NCBI GenBank assembly: GCA_963691705.1 | Contig: OY829542.1 | Coordinates: forward strand, 33,218,579 to 33,282,578 | Length of the DNA: 64,000 nucleotides | Origin: Viola odorata | Taxonomy: Eukaryota > Streptophyta > Magnoliopsida > Malpighiales > Violaceae | Direction: 5' to 3' | Shown here: positions 34,529 to 46,269 of the stretch, in pieces | Position numbering within the stretch: the stretch's first letter is position 1 | Layout: each line of letters opens with the position of its first letter | Program-made: the position numbers and the translations under genes | Notes under the pieces: generated by a model | What the model was told of the DNA's origin: nothing | Databases searched by the model: none | The model's input: the letters and a program-made list of their open reading frames with translations, nothing else

Positions 34529-37500
34529 CAACTTTTCCCAACCCAAAACGGTTTCTAGGTGTTTGGTTAACACCATCTCCATTAGGCTTCTCAAGAAGCC
34601 CAGTTGCAAGGCAGGCCAAATTGGTCTTGCCTTGCGCTGGAGCAAAATGCTCTAGCCAACAACCAGCACTCTGGTTGCTTTCTCTCTCCTTTTTTTTTTT
34701 TTTTTTTTTGAAATGAAATCAATTTTCTATCTCTATATAATGAACAAAATAAATTAAAAACTATAAAAATATAATCTCTATCTCAAGATAAGTAATTCTA
34801 TATCCACTTTTAATTTTTTTATTAATTTTTTTGAAATGGGTTTTATACTAAATAAATATATAAATGCATAAATAATTATTAAAAATATATAAATGCATAA
34901 ATAATAATTAAAATTAATATTTAACTTTTTTCCCTTATACTAATAAATTTTTTATTATTCTTATAAATAAAATGTTAATTATTTATTTTAAAAAATAGAT
35001 TATTTTAAATAATTTATATAAATAATACTTGAAATAGAAAAGTGCATTTTATAGTCATTTTACATTTACACCGTAGTTTCCAAATATGTTTTATTTTTCT
35101 ATTATATTAGATAAATATCTTTTATTTAGTTATGGTATTAATAATTTAATTTTTTTATGTAATTAATAAATTTTAATTTATTTATAATTTACATAAGTTT
35201 AATTTATTTATAATATTATTAAATATTACGTGGTAAATTTATTTATGATATTATATAAATATTACGTAGTAGATGTTAGATTATAAAGAAATAAATTAAA
35301 AATATATATAAAGATACTAAAAAATATTAATTATAACACTTAAAATGAATTATGCCCTTAATAGTTATTTTACATCAAAACCATAGTTTCGAAAAGTTGT
35401 TTTACCAAACACCTCAGCTATCTCACAACACTTTTTAAAGTTTTTTACCAAACAGCACACTCCGTTTCCCAGAAGTCGTTTTCCCACAGAACTTTTTCCT
35501 ACAGAACTTTTTCCCACAGAACCGGAACACCAAACAAACCCACAAATCCCACCGGAATTGGAATTGTTGACCTTTTGCACCAAACTACTTAATTAAACAA
35601 CCCATGCCATGTATTGGGCTCCCATGTATTGTACCTATTTAATTAAATAGCAACAGACTCGATAAGAATAAATCAAAAACTCGATCTTAATTAATTTACT
35701 TCGATCTTTTTCATATTGACCTCTATCTCTTTCGCTTCCTTGGTTACCTAAAACTATATGAAATTAAATAAATAATCTTAGGATATTTGAACAAGCTTCA
35801 TCTATAACTCTCTCCATCAAATCTTCTTTTTCAAATCTATTCTTCCCACTTAAAAATATCTTGAAAATAACCATGAGAATTAAATACACCAATAAATAAT
35901 TGTAATTCAAACTTTTTACATGTATTGAACTTCTATTCTTGAATAATAAATTTATCTTCATAGAAGTCGAATGCTAGAACCTGGATTATAGAAAATTCTC
36001 TCTTTGGATCCATATCAAAAACACTAATGATTTTTTTTGTTGAAAATAAAAAATAAATCCATAAACGACTTAAAATATATGCGAAATTAATATTTCTATA
36101 TATTACCAAAATTAAATATGTTATAAAATATATTATTTTTTAATTTTTTACACTAATTTTTTCAACTTTTCTTATTATTTGCATACGAAATTGTAATTAA
36201 ACTTGCTATGTTATTTGTACATGAGGTTGTAATTAAACTTCTTAGTACATGTCATTTTTATGACGTACGTTATGTGTTCAATCCATGGTATTATAATGAT
36301 AACTAACAATATAACTAATTTTTTTTTAAAAAAATTATTACTTTACCTAGCACATATTTTAGGGTAAGATACATAATTTTTTTTTATGGTTTCTAAAATC
36401 TTTCACTTCAGATATTATAGTTTTAAGACTTACATTATAGATCCAGTAATATCCTAAAATTTTTAATATAAATATTATAAGTGGTTAAAAAATAAAAATA
36501 AATAGTATTAAGTTGGAAAAAAACTTATGAATATTGGAGGAAAATGTATAACTATAACTATTCTATAATTAAATTAAAAAATATATATTTTCAGTATCTC
36601 TTTTAATTTCTCTTACTTAATCTTTTTATATTATTCAAACTCATTAATTTTAGAAAAATTTATAAATTTTGCTTTTTTTATTTGTCACTTGTAGTTGTTT
36701 TATGATTTTCTGAACTTTAAAAAGTAATTTTTTTTCTAAAAAAATAAACCACGCACTACCTTAATATTATTACTAAAATATTAAAATAAATAATTAATAT
36801 TAAGCCGTGTAGAAAATATTTTATATACAATATATAATATTTTTTTATTAAAACTAAAATTAGTATTTCTGAGCACGTGCACTAATACTATAAAAATTAA
36901 ACATGATAAAATTTATTAAAAAATATTACTATTAAATATAAAATAGAGTATAAGTAAAAATTATTGGATTATTCGGCCCATAGTTTAATATTAACATGAT
37001 ATAACCATTCAAAATTTAACATTACTTTCTTTTAAAAAAAATAAAACCAACACGATGATACCGGCGTCAAGAAGTATGGAAAGTGGAATCAAACAAAAAA
37101 TTGTCGAAATTATAAGAATATTGAATGCATAATTAAATAAATTATGGGAATACAAAATTTTAAAGTAGACGAATAATTTAACATCAATTAAAATGAAGCC
37201 TATAAAAAAAGAAAATACAATAATTTTAAGCACAAAAAATATAGTAAAATGTTGGATAGAGGTAGGACTTAGGTTAAGCCGATTCCAATTTTTAATTAAT
37301 AAATTGCAGTTACGGATTTTAGTTTGTAATTAATTGACAATTAATGGACAAATTTCGGCAAAAAAGATTAGTAAATTAGAGTTATTAAAAAGTAAGGGTG
37401 TAATAGACTTTTGAAAAAAAAAATAAGAGTATAATAGACTTTTAATGAATAAATCCCTTCATGTTTTTTATATAGTATAGATAAGGATAATATTTTTAAT

Positions 37501-40214
37501 ACTTATCACTTCAAAATATGATGCAAAACAAACTTTTCAATTATTCCCATAAATATTTTTCTTTATTTTACCATATAATTTATCTTTGAAAAAGTATAAA
37601 TATTACCATTTATTTGTCACTTTTATCTAGTTTATAGTTTTTCAACTTTCTTAAAATCAACCTCTTTACTAAATTAAAATAATAAAATAAAATAAAAAAT
37701 ATTAACTTAAATAAATAAGATTATTTTTAAAATAATATAATAATATTTGAAATAGTTTACATTTAAAAATAGGTTAACATATATGTTTTATATTGAGGAT
37801 GTGATATTGAATTAATAATATTTTTTATCTTTTAAATAAAAATTATCTGATATATGTGTCATTAGGAATGGTAAAACTAAATTACAATAAATAATTAAAT
37901 TACTATTTTACGACTTACAACAATAATAGCCTAATAATACTGTTAGAGTGTTTTTATCTGCTTTCATATCTTATTTTTTGCAGTGTTTTTAGCAGGTACT
38001 CGTTAAAACTTCCGATAACCTACATACCTCATACTTCTATATTTAGTAAGGATACATTTAGTTCAATTTAGTATACACGTGAAATAAATCTACCTAACCG
38101 TTTGTTAGAAAGATTTACTTATTGTGACTATTTTTCGATTTTATGCTACAACATTACATTACATAGATTGATCTCCCACAACCTTTTTAAGATAGTTTTG
38201 CTATTTAACATATTTTTGTTCTTCACTAAATCATCTTTTCTTTTATATTTCAGCATTTTAGTTATTAAATTATTTAAATAAATATTTTTGTAATTTTTAC
38301 ATTAATTATAATTTAATATTATAATGTGAATATTTCATAGTAGAAAATCATATTCTTTCATTTTTCATATTATTAGAAAAATATTTAATATAAATATGAT
38401 GTCTAAAAATTTAATTTAATGTATACTCATAATTCATAACATTAATATTGAATCATTTAAAATAAAATAAAATATATAGATAATAAAAATACATTTTATT
38501 GTTGCTAAATTTCTTAATTATATTTTTTATTATAAATTATTTACTAATTTGAAATTCTCACTAAAAGTTACGTATATAGTAATTCTTTATTAACCAAATA
38601 ACCTGTCATTTATAATAGAAATAAAAAGACATTACTTAACTGAAAAAAATAATCTATAAGTTTGTCAACTTTCTAATTTATTATTATTAGTGTTATTTTA
38701 AAAAATTATTATAATTTATTCCCATGTGATTTTTCAAGAGTCTAACAAATGTACCACACTCGATTTTCTTTTCTCTTTTGCCATATAGAAAAGATATCAT
38801 TTTTTTATTTTAAAGTTTTTGTTGTTTTTGTTTAGCTTGAAATAGAAACCATCATCTAGTTTTTATCTAAAAATATATATAAGAATCACAAGAAAATAAA
38901 TTTACATATTCATTAAAAATATACTCAAAATATTTTTTTTTAACATTTATTTATTTATTACCTAATAATAATAAATTTATTAACTTTATTGGTTAAAAAA
39001 TTAAATATACTTTTAGGTAAACTATATAAAAGAACCTCTAAAGTTTACAAAATCTCCCGATTTGATCCTAATATTCTTAAAATTTGCAATATAAACCTGC
39101 AATAAAGTTAAAATTTTGGTCTTTCTAATGGTTAGAAAATTAAAAATGGTAAAAAATATTATTAAGTTGATTTAATTATTTTATGAATCACTAATTATTT
39201 TAATTTGTTAAAATATACTAATTACTTTGTTAAGGGTGATGTTGATTTGTACCACTTACAACTTTACTATGACATTTGTAGTACAAATTCAAAACATTTA
39301 ATTGCAAATTAGATTTGTTCCTCTATCTTCTTCCTCTAATTTTTCGCATAAATATGAACTCATTTTTTCCAAGAACTTTGATCTCCTATTCTAGCAAAGT
39401 CACTCACATCATCAAATAAACTATAAAAAAATTGGTTGTCAATAATGTGAGCTTAAATTAATTATTCTAACATGAATTTAATTTTATTAAGAGATTCAAT
39501 AGTAAATGACATTATTGATTATGTCTTATCAATATATGTTATCAATATCATCAAATAAACTATTGCGTTGACATTATTGATTATTAGTTTTAAAAAAACT
39601 AACATATCCTTAAAAATATTATACAAAATAACCAGGCCATGCAGATTAAAAAGATTAATTTTTTTAAAAAATGTTAAATTTATATTCCCAATTTTGACCC
39701 AATTCAGTATCATATATATGGATTTCTCTAGAAAGTTGCATATATTTTGCGTAGGGAAAAAACCTTAATATCAATCTGGACATACAAAATTAATTCATAA
39801 AAACTAACCCGAATATAGATTCTCTCAGGGCTTATTAACATAATTAAAAATATTATACAAAATGACCAGGACATGAAAATTAAAAAAATTAAGTTTATAT
39901 TTTCAATTTTGACTCAATTCAGAATCATATATATGGATTTCTCTAGAAAGTTGCATATGTTTTGAGTAGGGTAAAAAATCTTAAAATCAATCCGGACATG
40001 CAAAATTAATTCATAAAAATTAACTCAAACATAGATTCCCTCAGGGGCTTGTACAAGCTAGTTATGAAGAAAAATTAAAAATTAAGCAATATCAAATCTA
40101 ATTACAGCTAAGAAATATAATGGAGAAGTTGAATATATCTTGATTTATTATCGAGGAATTACCTAATGGCAAAGAAAAGAAATCAATTGATATTAATTAC
40201 TAAACACAAACAAT
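34529..40214. other. Long AT-rich intergenic DNA
   Basis: No coding sequence is visible on either strand. 34557-35560 may hold a decayed transposon with ends like ggtgtttggt/accaaac and a short tandem repeat of 'agaactttttcc' near 35487-35520, but I cannot fix borders. A poly-T run lies at 34691-34710. Two diverged copies of a ~230-bp block lie at 39611-39840 and 39845-40060, sharing 'atatatatggatttctctag'. Confidence 0.45.
39611..40060 (+). repeat. Tandem duplication of a ~230-bp AT-rich block
   Basis: 'taaaaatattatacaaaat', 'ggatttctctagaaagttgc' and 'gattc(t/c)ctcagg' occur in the same order in both halves, offset by 234 then 215 bp. The second copy ends in GCTTGTACAAGC followed by TAG. 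That palindrome before CTAG resembles a Helitron 3' end, but no matching 5' end was found. Confidence 0.7.
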
Positions 40215-41144
40215 TAAGGGTGGGCATTTTCTGAATTTTCCGACCCGAATTTTTTGAATTTCGGTTCGAGTATTTCGGTATCGGAAAATTCGGGTTCGGG
40301 TATGTGATATCCGAAATTATTTCGGGTTCGGGTTCAGAATGGATTTTGGAAAAATCGGATTTTCCCAAAATTTCCGAACTTTCTTTCCTTGGAAGCTCAA
40401 CCCCTCTCTTCTCTTTCCTCTCCCCTCTTTTTTTTTCTTTCCTTTCTCTCTTTTGTTTTGGCCGAAGCCTCTCTCTTTCCTTTCTTTCTTTTTTCTTTCT
40501 TTCCTCTTCTTTCTTTTCTGTTTCTCTTCACTCTTTTTTTTTTTTTCTTGGCTGTATTAGAGATGTATTGTGGTGGCAGATCTGTTGAGGTGGTGGCAGA
40601 TCTGTGGGTTGTGGTGGTTGGTTGAATGGGTGGTGGCAGATTTGTGGGTTGTGGTGGTTTGAGAGGAGATCGAATTGATGGATTGGATTTGGTGATGGGT
40701 GGGGGAGGTCGGCGGTGATGATTGACAGCGGCGATGAGTGAAGCAACGGTGATGGGCGATGAGTGAAGCAACGACGATGGGCGATTGGCGGCGACTGTGG
40801 CGGAGGCGTTGATGGCTGTGTGGTGGTTCGGCTGTGAAGTGGTGGTGGGATTGATGATTGGCGATTGGGTTGATTGTTGGTGCTAGGCAGTTTTGGTGAT
40901 TGGGTGTTTGATGGTTGATTTTGGTGGTTGCGATTTGATTTGGGATTGGATTAATTGGGGTTTTGATAGAATGCGTTTGAAATTCGGGAAATTCGGGTAA
41001 TTTCTGAAATTCAAATTTCTGAAATTCGGGTTCGGGAACTGAAAAACCCAATTCGGGTTCGGGAATTTTTTTCGGTATTTCGGAATCCTGATACCCGAAA
41101 TAAAAATTTAGGGTATTTCCGAAATACCCGAATGCCCACCCCTA
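40215..41144. mobile_element. Non-autonomous hAT-like element, 930 bp
   Basis: The ends are TAAGGGTGGGCATT and, reverse-complemented, TAGGGGTGGGCATT. Both sides carry a perfect 8-bp duplication CAAACAAT (40207-40214 and 41145-41152). Both ends contain dense ttcggg/gaattcggg motifs, as expected of hAT subterminal binding sites. The interior consists of a pyrimidine-rich tract (40383-40550) followed by a G/T-rich block with gtggtgg repeats (40565-40960). Open frames across it are low-complexity and not credible genes. Confidence 0.85.
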
Positions 41145-41152
41145 CAAACAAT

Positions 41153-42270
41153 CAGACAAATTAATTTTAAAAAAGAAATAACAACATTTGGTAAAAAAAA
41201 AGTAATAAAAAGTTGGTACTTTTATATATAGTATAGATATAAATAACTTATTTTCTTCGAGCTTGAATAATTAGCGCCTTACTTCACATTCTTTGGTTCA
41301 AATAATTATTATTTTTGTATTACCAATACACATGTTCTGTGCAGATAACAAAATAATCTTTCACCATCAACTCAATTTATAAGTCTAGTCTTTTTTCAAA
41401 TTTCAGGCGAGTAAGGCGAGGTGAGTTTAAGAAGAAATTTGAATTTCGATTTGGGTGGAACTCAAAATTGAGTGATTCAAAACGAGATAATTGCTATTCT
41501 CCTTCTCCCTTTTCTTTCATCAAAATCATCAGAATGGCCTTGCTGGCCCTAAATTTCAAGGTAGTATGGTTGTCGCTATCGCTAAAGGAGTCATGTATGG
41601 TTTCTACGGAGAGCGCTCATTATGCCGACTGCTTGCTTGGGTTACATTATTATTAGAGTAATGTTAAGTATAATTACTCTAAACAACTATCCATACAAGT
41701 GTCCATCAACATTTTTATGTGATTGTGAATAGATATTTGTTTTTAAGTTTTAAATTTTTTATTGTGTTTTCACCATCACATTATAAATTACCATTGATGA
41801 TAGTATAAAACTTTCAATAAAATCAATATAATTATTTTTATAATTTTGGTCGAAAAAATTTCTACATGAAGAATAAATAATTCCTAAACGTACTAGCTTT
41901 GAAATTTCTTTTTAATACTTCATACAATATCAATTAATATTTTTTACACATATATACATGCCAAGTATGCATAAAATAATAAAACATTTGATTGTATAGA
42001 AACCCATTTAAAAAACACGTTTTTTAACAGTATGGTTTACTGCACTAACCTTTTTGTCAATGTCTACTCTAATGAACTTCAAACTTGTAATCAATCATAT
42101 CACTCTATTAACGAAAATAGTCAAATACATTAATATTAAAATAAAGTATACCGGCACATATGTCGTAAACAAAATATAACGAAATTTTCAAAAAATGAAT
42201 TGTTAAAAAATAAAGAACAATAAAAAAAATTTAAAAATTATACATCGCAACAACCATATCATGCCAGTTA
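41153..42270. other. Intergenic DNA, no feature recognised
   Basis: There is a short plus-strand frame of 62 codons at 41468-41656 with no domain. The rest is AT-rich. 'tatatatagtatagat' near 41222 has a similar counterpart near 37455 and may mark element ends, but borders are not visible. Confidence 0.4.
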
Positions 42271-42420
42271 TGTCACTGTTGACAATCTCCACCATTACCT
42301 TATGTTTAATTGCCATAAAATAAAGTAAGGATGTAAAAAGTTATTGAGCTCATTTGGTAAAAGCTATGCGTTAAAATTGTTATTGTTCATTGAAGATGAT
42401 GGAGATTGTCAACAGTGACA
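42271..42420. mobile_element. MITE, 150 bp, with ~24-bp terminal inverted repeats
   Basis: TGTCACTGTTGACAATCTCC at the left end pairs with GGAGATTGTCAACAGTGACA at the right. TA flanks both sides. The superfamily is uncertain; the TA target would fit Stowaway/mariner, but the terminus CTCCCTCC of that family is absent. It lies four bases from the next element. Confidence 0.7.
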
Positions 42421-43006
42421 TAATTGAGACCATCCACGCCAATGTATCAAATGGGTGTTAAATGCTATGTGATGGGTGCAACAATGTATCAAAATGCCGC
42501 GTAGGATGATGGTATCGGACTGAACTGACAGTGGGGTTAGTTTTTTCTTTTTTTTTTAAAATAAATCGGAGAACCAATGGAAGCGCGCCACGCGTGCGCT
42601 GCATTATTTATTTTTTCCCCCTCATTTTTTAAATGAGTTTTTTTATAATAAATACTGAAAATAATTTTATAAAAAATATACCATTATTTTTAATTTTTTG
42701 AGATCTATAAATTGAGACTAGGTTTGTATTATTTGGACACTAAAAAAAATTAAAATTTTTTACACTTTTTTTTCATTTTCTTCTTTTTTAAATGCTTTTT
42801 TTCATAATAATTACTCAAAATAATTTAAAAAAATATACCATTATTTTTATTTTTTGAGATCTATAAATAGAGCTTGTGTTTGTGTCATTTGGACACCAAA
42901 AAAAATCTGAGTCTTTTACAATCTTCAAGCTCTTTCATGGATCCTTCATAAAATTATAATTTTTTTTTCAAATTACAACTTCCCTAACCAAGCTCAAAAT
43001 TCAAAT

Positions 43007-43177
43007 ATGCGACCTCCGAACCCAAACATTCAATGTCTAGAAAAACCTCAGAATACGGGAATGCAGCCTAATTTTGGATCGCAGTATATGATGCCCCCAA
43101 ATTTTGGCATGCAATACCCGTATAATCATCCTTATATGCCTTATGGCTATCAACGTGATAGAGCGCAGTATATTTAG
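43007..43177 (+). pseudogene. Remnant of a Harbinger accessory ORF1 N-terminus
   Basis: A 56-codon plus-strand frame begins MRPPNPNIQ. It is rich in Pro, Asn, Tyr and Met (MQPNFGSQYMMPPNFGMQY). An earlier ATG at 42937 (MDPS, then a stop) may be the original start, in a frame now broken. Asn/Pro/Tyr-rich N-termini like this are common in the Myb/SANT-like ORF1 proteins of plant PIF/Harbinger elements, which help the transposase. The DNA-binding part is missing. Confidence 0.45.
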
Positions 43178-43503
43178 TTGAAAAAGGATCTCGTCGAGCA
43201 CATCTGGAATAAATTTGGAACAACCCTCGATTAGATTTAAAAAAATTATTTCTCACGTTTACCAGTTTATTTTGTGTGTTTCTCAAATTTACCAGTTTAT
43301 TTTGTGTGTATTTTCTTGTTCGTTTGCAACAATCTATATATATTTGATTTACTGAGTGATAAATAATATCGTGTGTTACTCTTAAAAAAATATTATATTA
43401 TTTATTGTATTAAAAGAATATAGATTTTTTGAAATCTGAAAAGAAATTATGAAATTTAATTAATTTATATTAAAAAATATTATTTATTATTTATTATATT
43501 ATA

Positions 43504-43630
43504 CTCCCTCCGTTTTCGAATAATCGTCACTTTTGTACTTTTTGTTACTGTTCACTTTACTTGACTTTTTGATGTTTGTTGTACTTTTTGTTACTGTTTG
43601 AAAGAGTCAATTATTCAAAAACAGAAGGAG
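43504..43630. mobile_element. Stowaway-type MITE, 127 bp
   Basis: CTCCCTCCGTTTTCGAATAAT at the left pairs with ATTATTCAAAAACAGAAGGAG at the right, with TA on both sides. CTCCCTCCGT ends and the TA target are diagnostic of Stowaway elements. The interior repeats gtactttttgttactgtt twice. Confidence 0.88.
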
Positions 43631-44017
43631 TAAAAAGTAATTATTATAGTAATTATAAATTTAATAAGAAAAAGAAATGAAAAATATGGTGGGGTATATG
43701 ATTAAATAATGTGGAAGGGAGAGAAAGTGAATTAACACCCTGAATAACACCTTGTTGTGAGAAGTGGGTGTTAATTTGTTTTTGGTTGGGTGTTAAGCTG
43801 ATGTGGCAGTGAGAGAAAGTGAATAACACCCTAAATTTAACACCCACTGCTGTGGATGGTCTGAGGCTGACACGGCTATTGTGATGTATAATTTTTAATT
43901 TCTGAAAAATATATATTAAATTAAAAGAATTTTTCATATTTTTTTATATATAATTATTTACATTATTTTTTGTTTTAAAAAAAAAGATATCCACGTGGGC
44001 GAGCGATGTGTGGGGAA

Positions 44018-44708
44018 TAGGGGTGTTCATCGGTCGGTACCGTAATATTTCGGTAAAAAAAATTCGGTATTCGGTATACCGAACTAAAAAAATTAGATAC
44101 CGTACCATAGTTTTTATTAATTAGTACCGTAATTTTATTACCGAAAAAATTTCGGTTCCGTATTACGGTAATACCGAATTAATCACGGGTTCACGGGTTT
44201 TGAAATTAAAGAATGAAGGATTAATGGGTGTGTGCTGCTAGTGCTGGACCGCTGAAGCCTGATGGTGCCGTGGAGATTCTAGGTTTCTAATTAATTAGGA
44301 TTTAGGATTAATGGGTTATGAGTGTGTGCTGGTGTGGTGGTGGTGGGTGAGACTCTGGTAATTTGGATTGAATTCAAAAAGAAATGATAATATCCAGAAG
44401 AATAAGATGAGCAACGGGAGTGGGACTTGGGAGTTGACTTGAGATTTGGGAGTAAATAGCATAAAAATTTAATATCTGCAAGAAGGCACTGGAAATTAAA
44501 TGATTATTGAGCAAATAAATTATTTCGGTTCTGCAGATACGGTAATACCGTACCTGCAAAATTTAATACTATACCGTACCGAACTTTTTCGGTATGGTAT
44601 TTCGGTATACCGTACAGTAAAAAATTCAAAAAAAATACCTACCGAACCGAATAAATTTCGGTACGATATTACGGTAATTTCGATACGGTCGGTATTTGCA
44701 CACCCCTA
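44018..44708. mobile_element. Non-autonomous hAT-like element, 691 bp
   Basis: The ends are TAGGGGTGTTCAT and, reverse-complemented, TAGGGGTGTGCAAAT. A perfect 8-bp duplication GTGGGGAA occurs at 44010-44017 and 44709-44716. Both ends are packed with taccg/cggta motifs (44035-44170 and 44520-44695). The middle holds a G/T-rich block (44220-44350) without an open frame of note. Confidence 0.87.
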
Positions 44709-44805
44709 GTGGGGAAGCAAGAGAAAACAAATCTATTGTCATTTCCCCCCTTTTTGTACTCCCACGTCAACTAAATGCTATAACCTTATATAATGTTGTC
44801 AAACA

Positions 44806-45573
44806 TAGGGCTGGACATGGGTCGGGTTGGGTCGGTTATGGCTCATAACCAGTATCAACCCGTCAAATATTTAGTGGGTCGGGTTAGATCGGTTATCCAC
44901 CTATAACCGCTCAACCCGTCAATTGGCGGTTATAGGTGGTTAACCGCGGGTTGGCGGTTATAGACGGTTATAGGAATGCTAAAAATTTCTATAATATTTT
45001 AGAAAATGTTATAGTAGTTAATAATAATTATTTTAAAAAAGAAAGAAAGAATAATTGATGGGAAATGAAACGAAGTTGTTCTTTTGTGCGTTGATGAGAT
45101 GAGTGGTTGAGGTGATCTCAAGGAAAACATCAGAAGGAAGCCATAGCTCTCCATCTTCTAGGTTTGGAGGGAAATCTGCGCCCACGGATGCGTAATATTC
45201 CACCATTAATCTTAATTATTAATTATATTATACTTATATTATATACTAATGGAGTATTTAGTATAAGAAAAACAATATACATAGAGAGAGAGAAATGGAT
45301 GAATATAATTAGAGGTAGGGAGAGGTTGTCGGCGGCTTAAGGTTGTAAAATTATAACCTTATGCTTATATAGTTAGGGTTAATAATAGGTGGGTGGGTTG
45401 GGTCGGTTATAAGCGGTTTTTAAAAACTCGACCCGCTATCCGACCCAACCCAAGTATAATGGGTCGGTTATATAACCGTTATCCGCGGTTATGACGGTTA
45501 TGTTCTTTTGACGGGTTGGATCAGGTCGGTTATACGGGTCAGACGGGTTGGGTCGGTTTTTTGTACAGCCCTA
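44806..45573. mobile_element. Non-autonomous hAT-like element, 768 bp
   Basis: The ends are TAGGGCTGGACATG and, reverse-complemented, TAGGGCTGTACAAA. A perfect 8-bp duplication GTCAAACA lies at 44798-44805 and 45574-45581. Both ends are filled with gggtcgg/ggttata motifs (44818-44965 and 45390-45555). The middle has no credible coding sequence. Confidence 0.87.
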
Positions 45574-46083
45574 GTCAAACATGACTAATATTTTTTGAAA
45601 TTACTATTCATTTTGTACATAGTTTTCAAAAAATTATTTTTGAAAACGTATTTATTTGGCATAGTTTTTGTTTTCTGTTTGAAAATGAAAATTTTTCGTT
45701 AAAAAATCGATGAACAAATTTGGAGAACGAAAAAAAACTCTTTTCCAGTTTTCCAACCGTTGGCAAGGTAAATTGGAAAACACTATTTTCCGCTGGAAAA
45801 TTCAGTTTTCCACTTTAATGATATTTTTTTATTACCTTTTTGCCCCTGAAGACATTTCTCAGCCGTTTCTCACCTTCCTCCTCATTCCTCTTCAAACCCT
45901 AGAACGCCTCTTCTCACCTTCGTCCTCGCCGTTTCTTCACCTTCGTCCTCTGTTCGCCCTCTGATTTTACTCCTCCAGTCCCTCCTCCGTTACCCAAGCC
46001 CGAGTCCCGCAGAAAGAACCAAACTGTCGCATCGCCATCGTCCATTTCACTCTCCAAAGTCTCACCCTCTCATTCTCCATCAG

Positions 46084-46269
46084 CAAGATGGTCCTGTGGT
46101 GCTGGTAAGAGTTGATTATGTTTTGAGGCTGTTTATTATTGAATGTTTTGCTCTCTAGACTTCTATTCATTCTTGCGGTTTGTTGATTTAGGGTTGGAGA
46201 CACCCTTGGGAGGGTCACGGCCACGGGGACAATGGCCACGGTGACCATGGCCATGGGCGTGACCACTAG
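46084..46269 (+). CDS. NDUFB2-like complex I subunit, last two coding exons only
   Basis: A 21-nt exon (46084-46104, QDGPVVL) is preceded by a pyrimidine tract ending in CAG. It splices over an 87-bp GT-AG intron (46105-46191) to 46192-46269, giving GWRHPWEGHGHGDNGHGDHG and ending at TAG. This joins in frame. From memory it matches the C-terminus of the small His/Gly-rich plant complex I protein related to NDUFB2 (At1g76200-like), which ends ...QDGPVVMGWRHPWDGHGDHGHG. That subunit is part of the mitochondrial NADH dehydrogenase membrane arm. I cannot find the exon for the N-terminal ~45 residues in the upstream 500 bp, where a leader-like pyrimidine-rich region stands instead. The gene is either truncated or has an exon I missed. 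Confidence 0.6.

Larger units (their letters stand above)
42428..43861. mobile_element. Harbinger-like non-autonomous element, 1434 bp, with nested Stowaway
   Basis: The ends are GACCATCCACG and, reverse-complemented, GACCATCCACAG. Repeats continue with ATGGGTGTTAAAT/GTGGGTGTTAAAT. TGA flanks both sides as a 3-bp duplication. Three-base duplications and GAGCATC/GACCATC-type ends are usual for PIF/Harbinger (Tourist) elements. Two tandem copies of a ~157-bp block (42623-42779 and 42780-42930, each with TTTGAGATCTATAAAT) precede a TATA-like CTATAAATAG at 42861. A remnant of an accessory ORF follows. A Stowaway MITE is inserted at 43504-43630. Confidence 0.72.

Noticed and set aside
40304..41051. 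Overlapping Phe/Ser/Leu-rich and Pro/His-rich frames on both strands
   Set aside because: Translation of pyrimidine-rich and gtggtgg low-complexity DNA inside a transposon.
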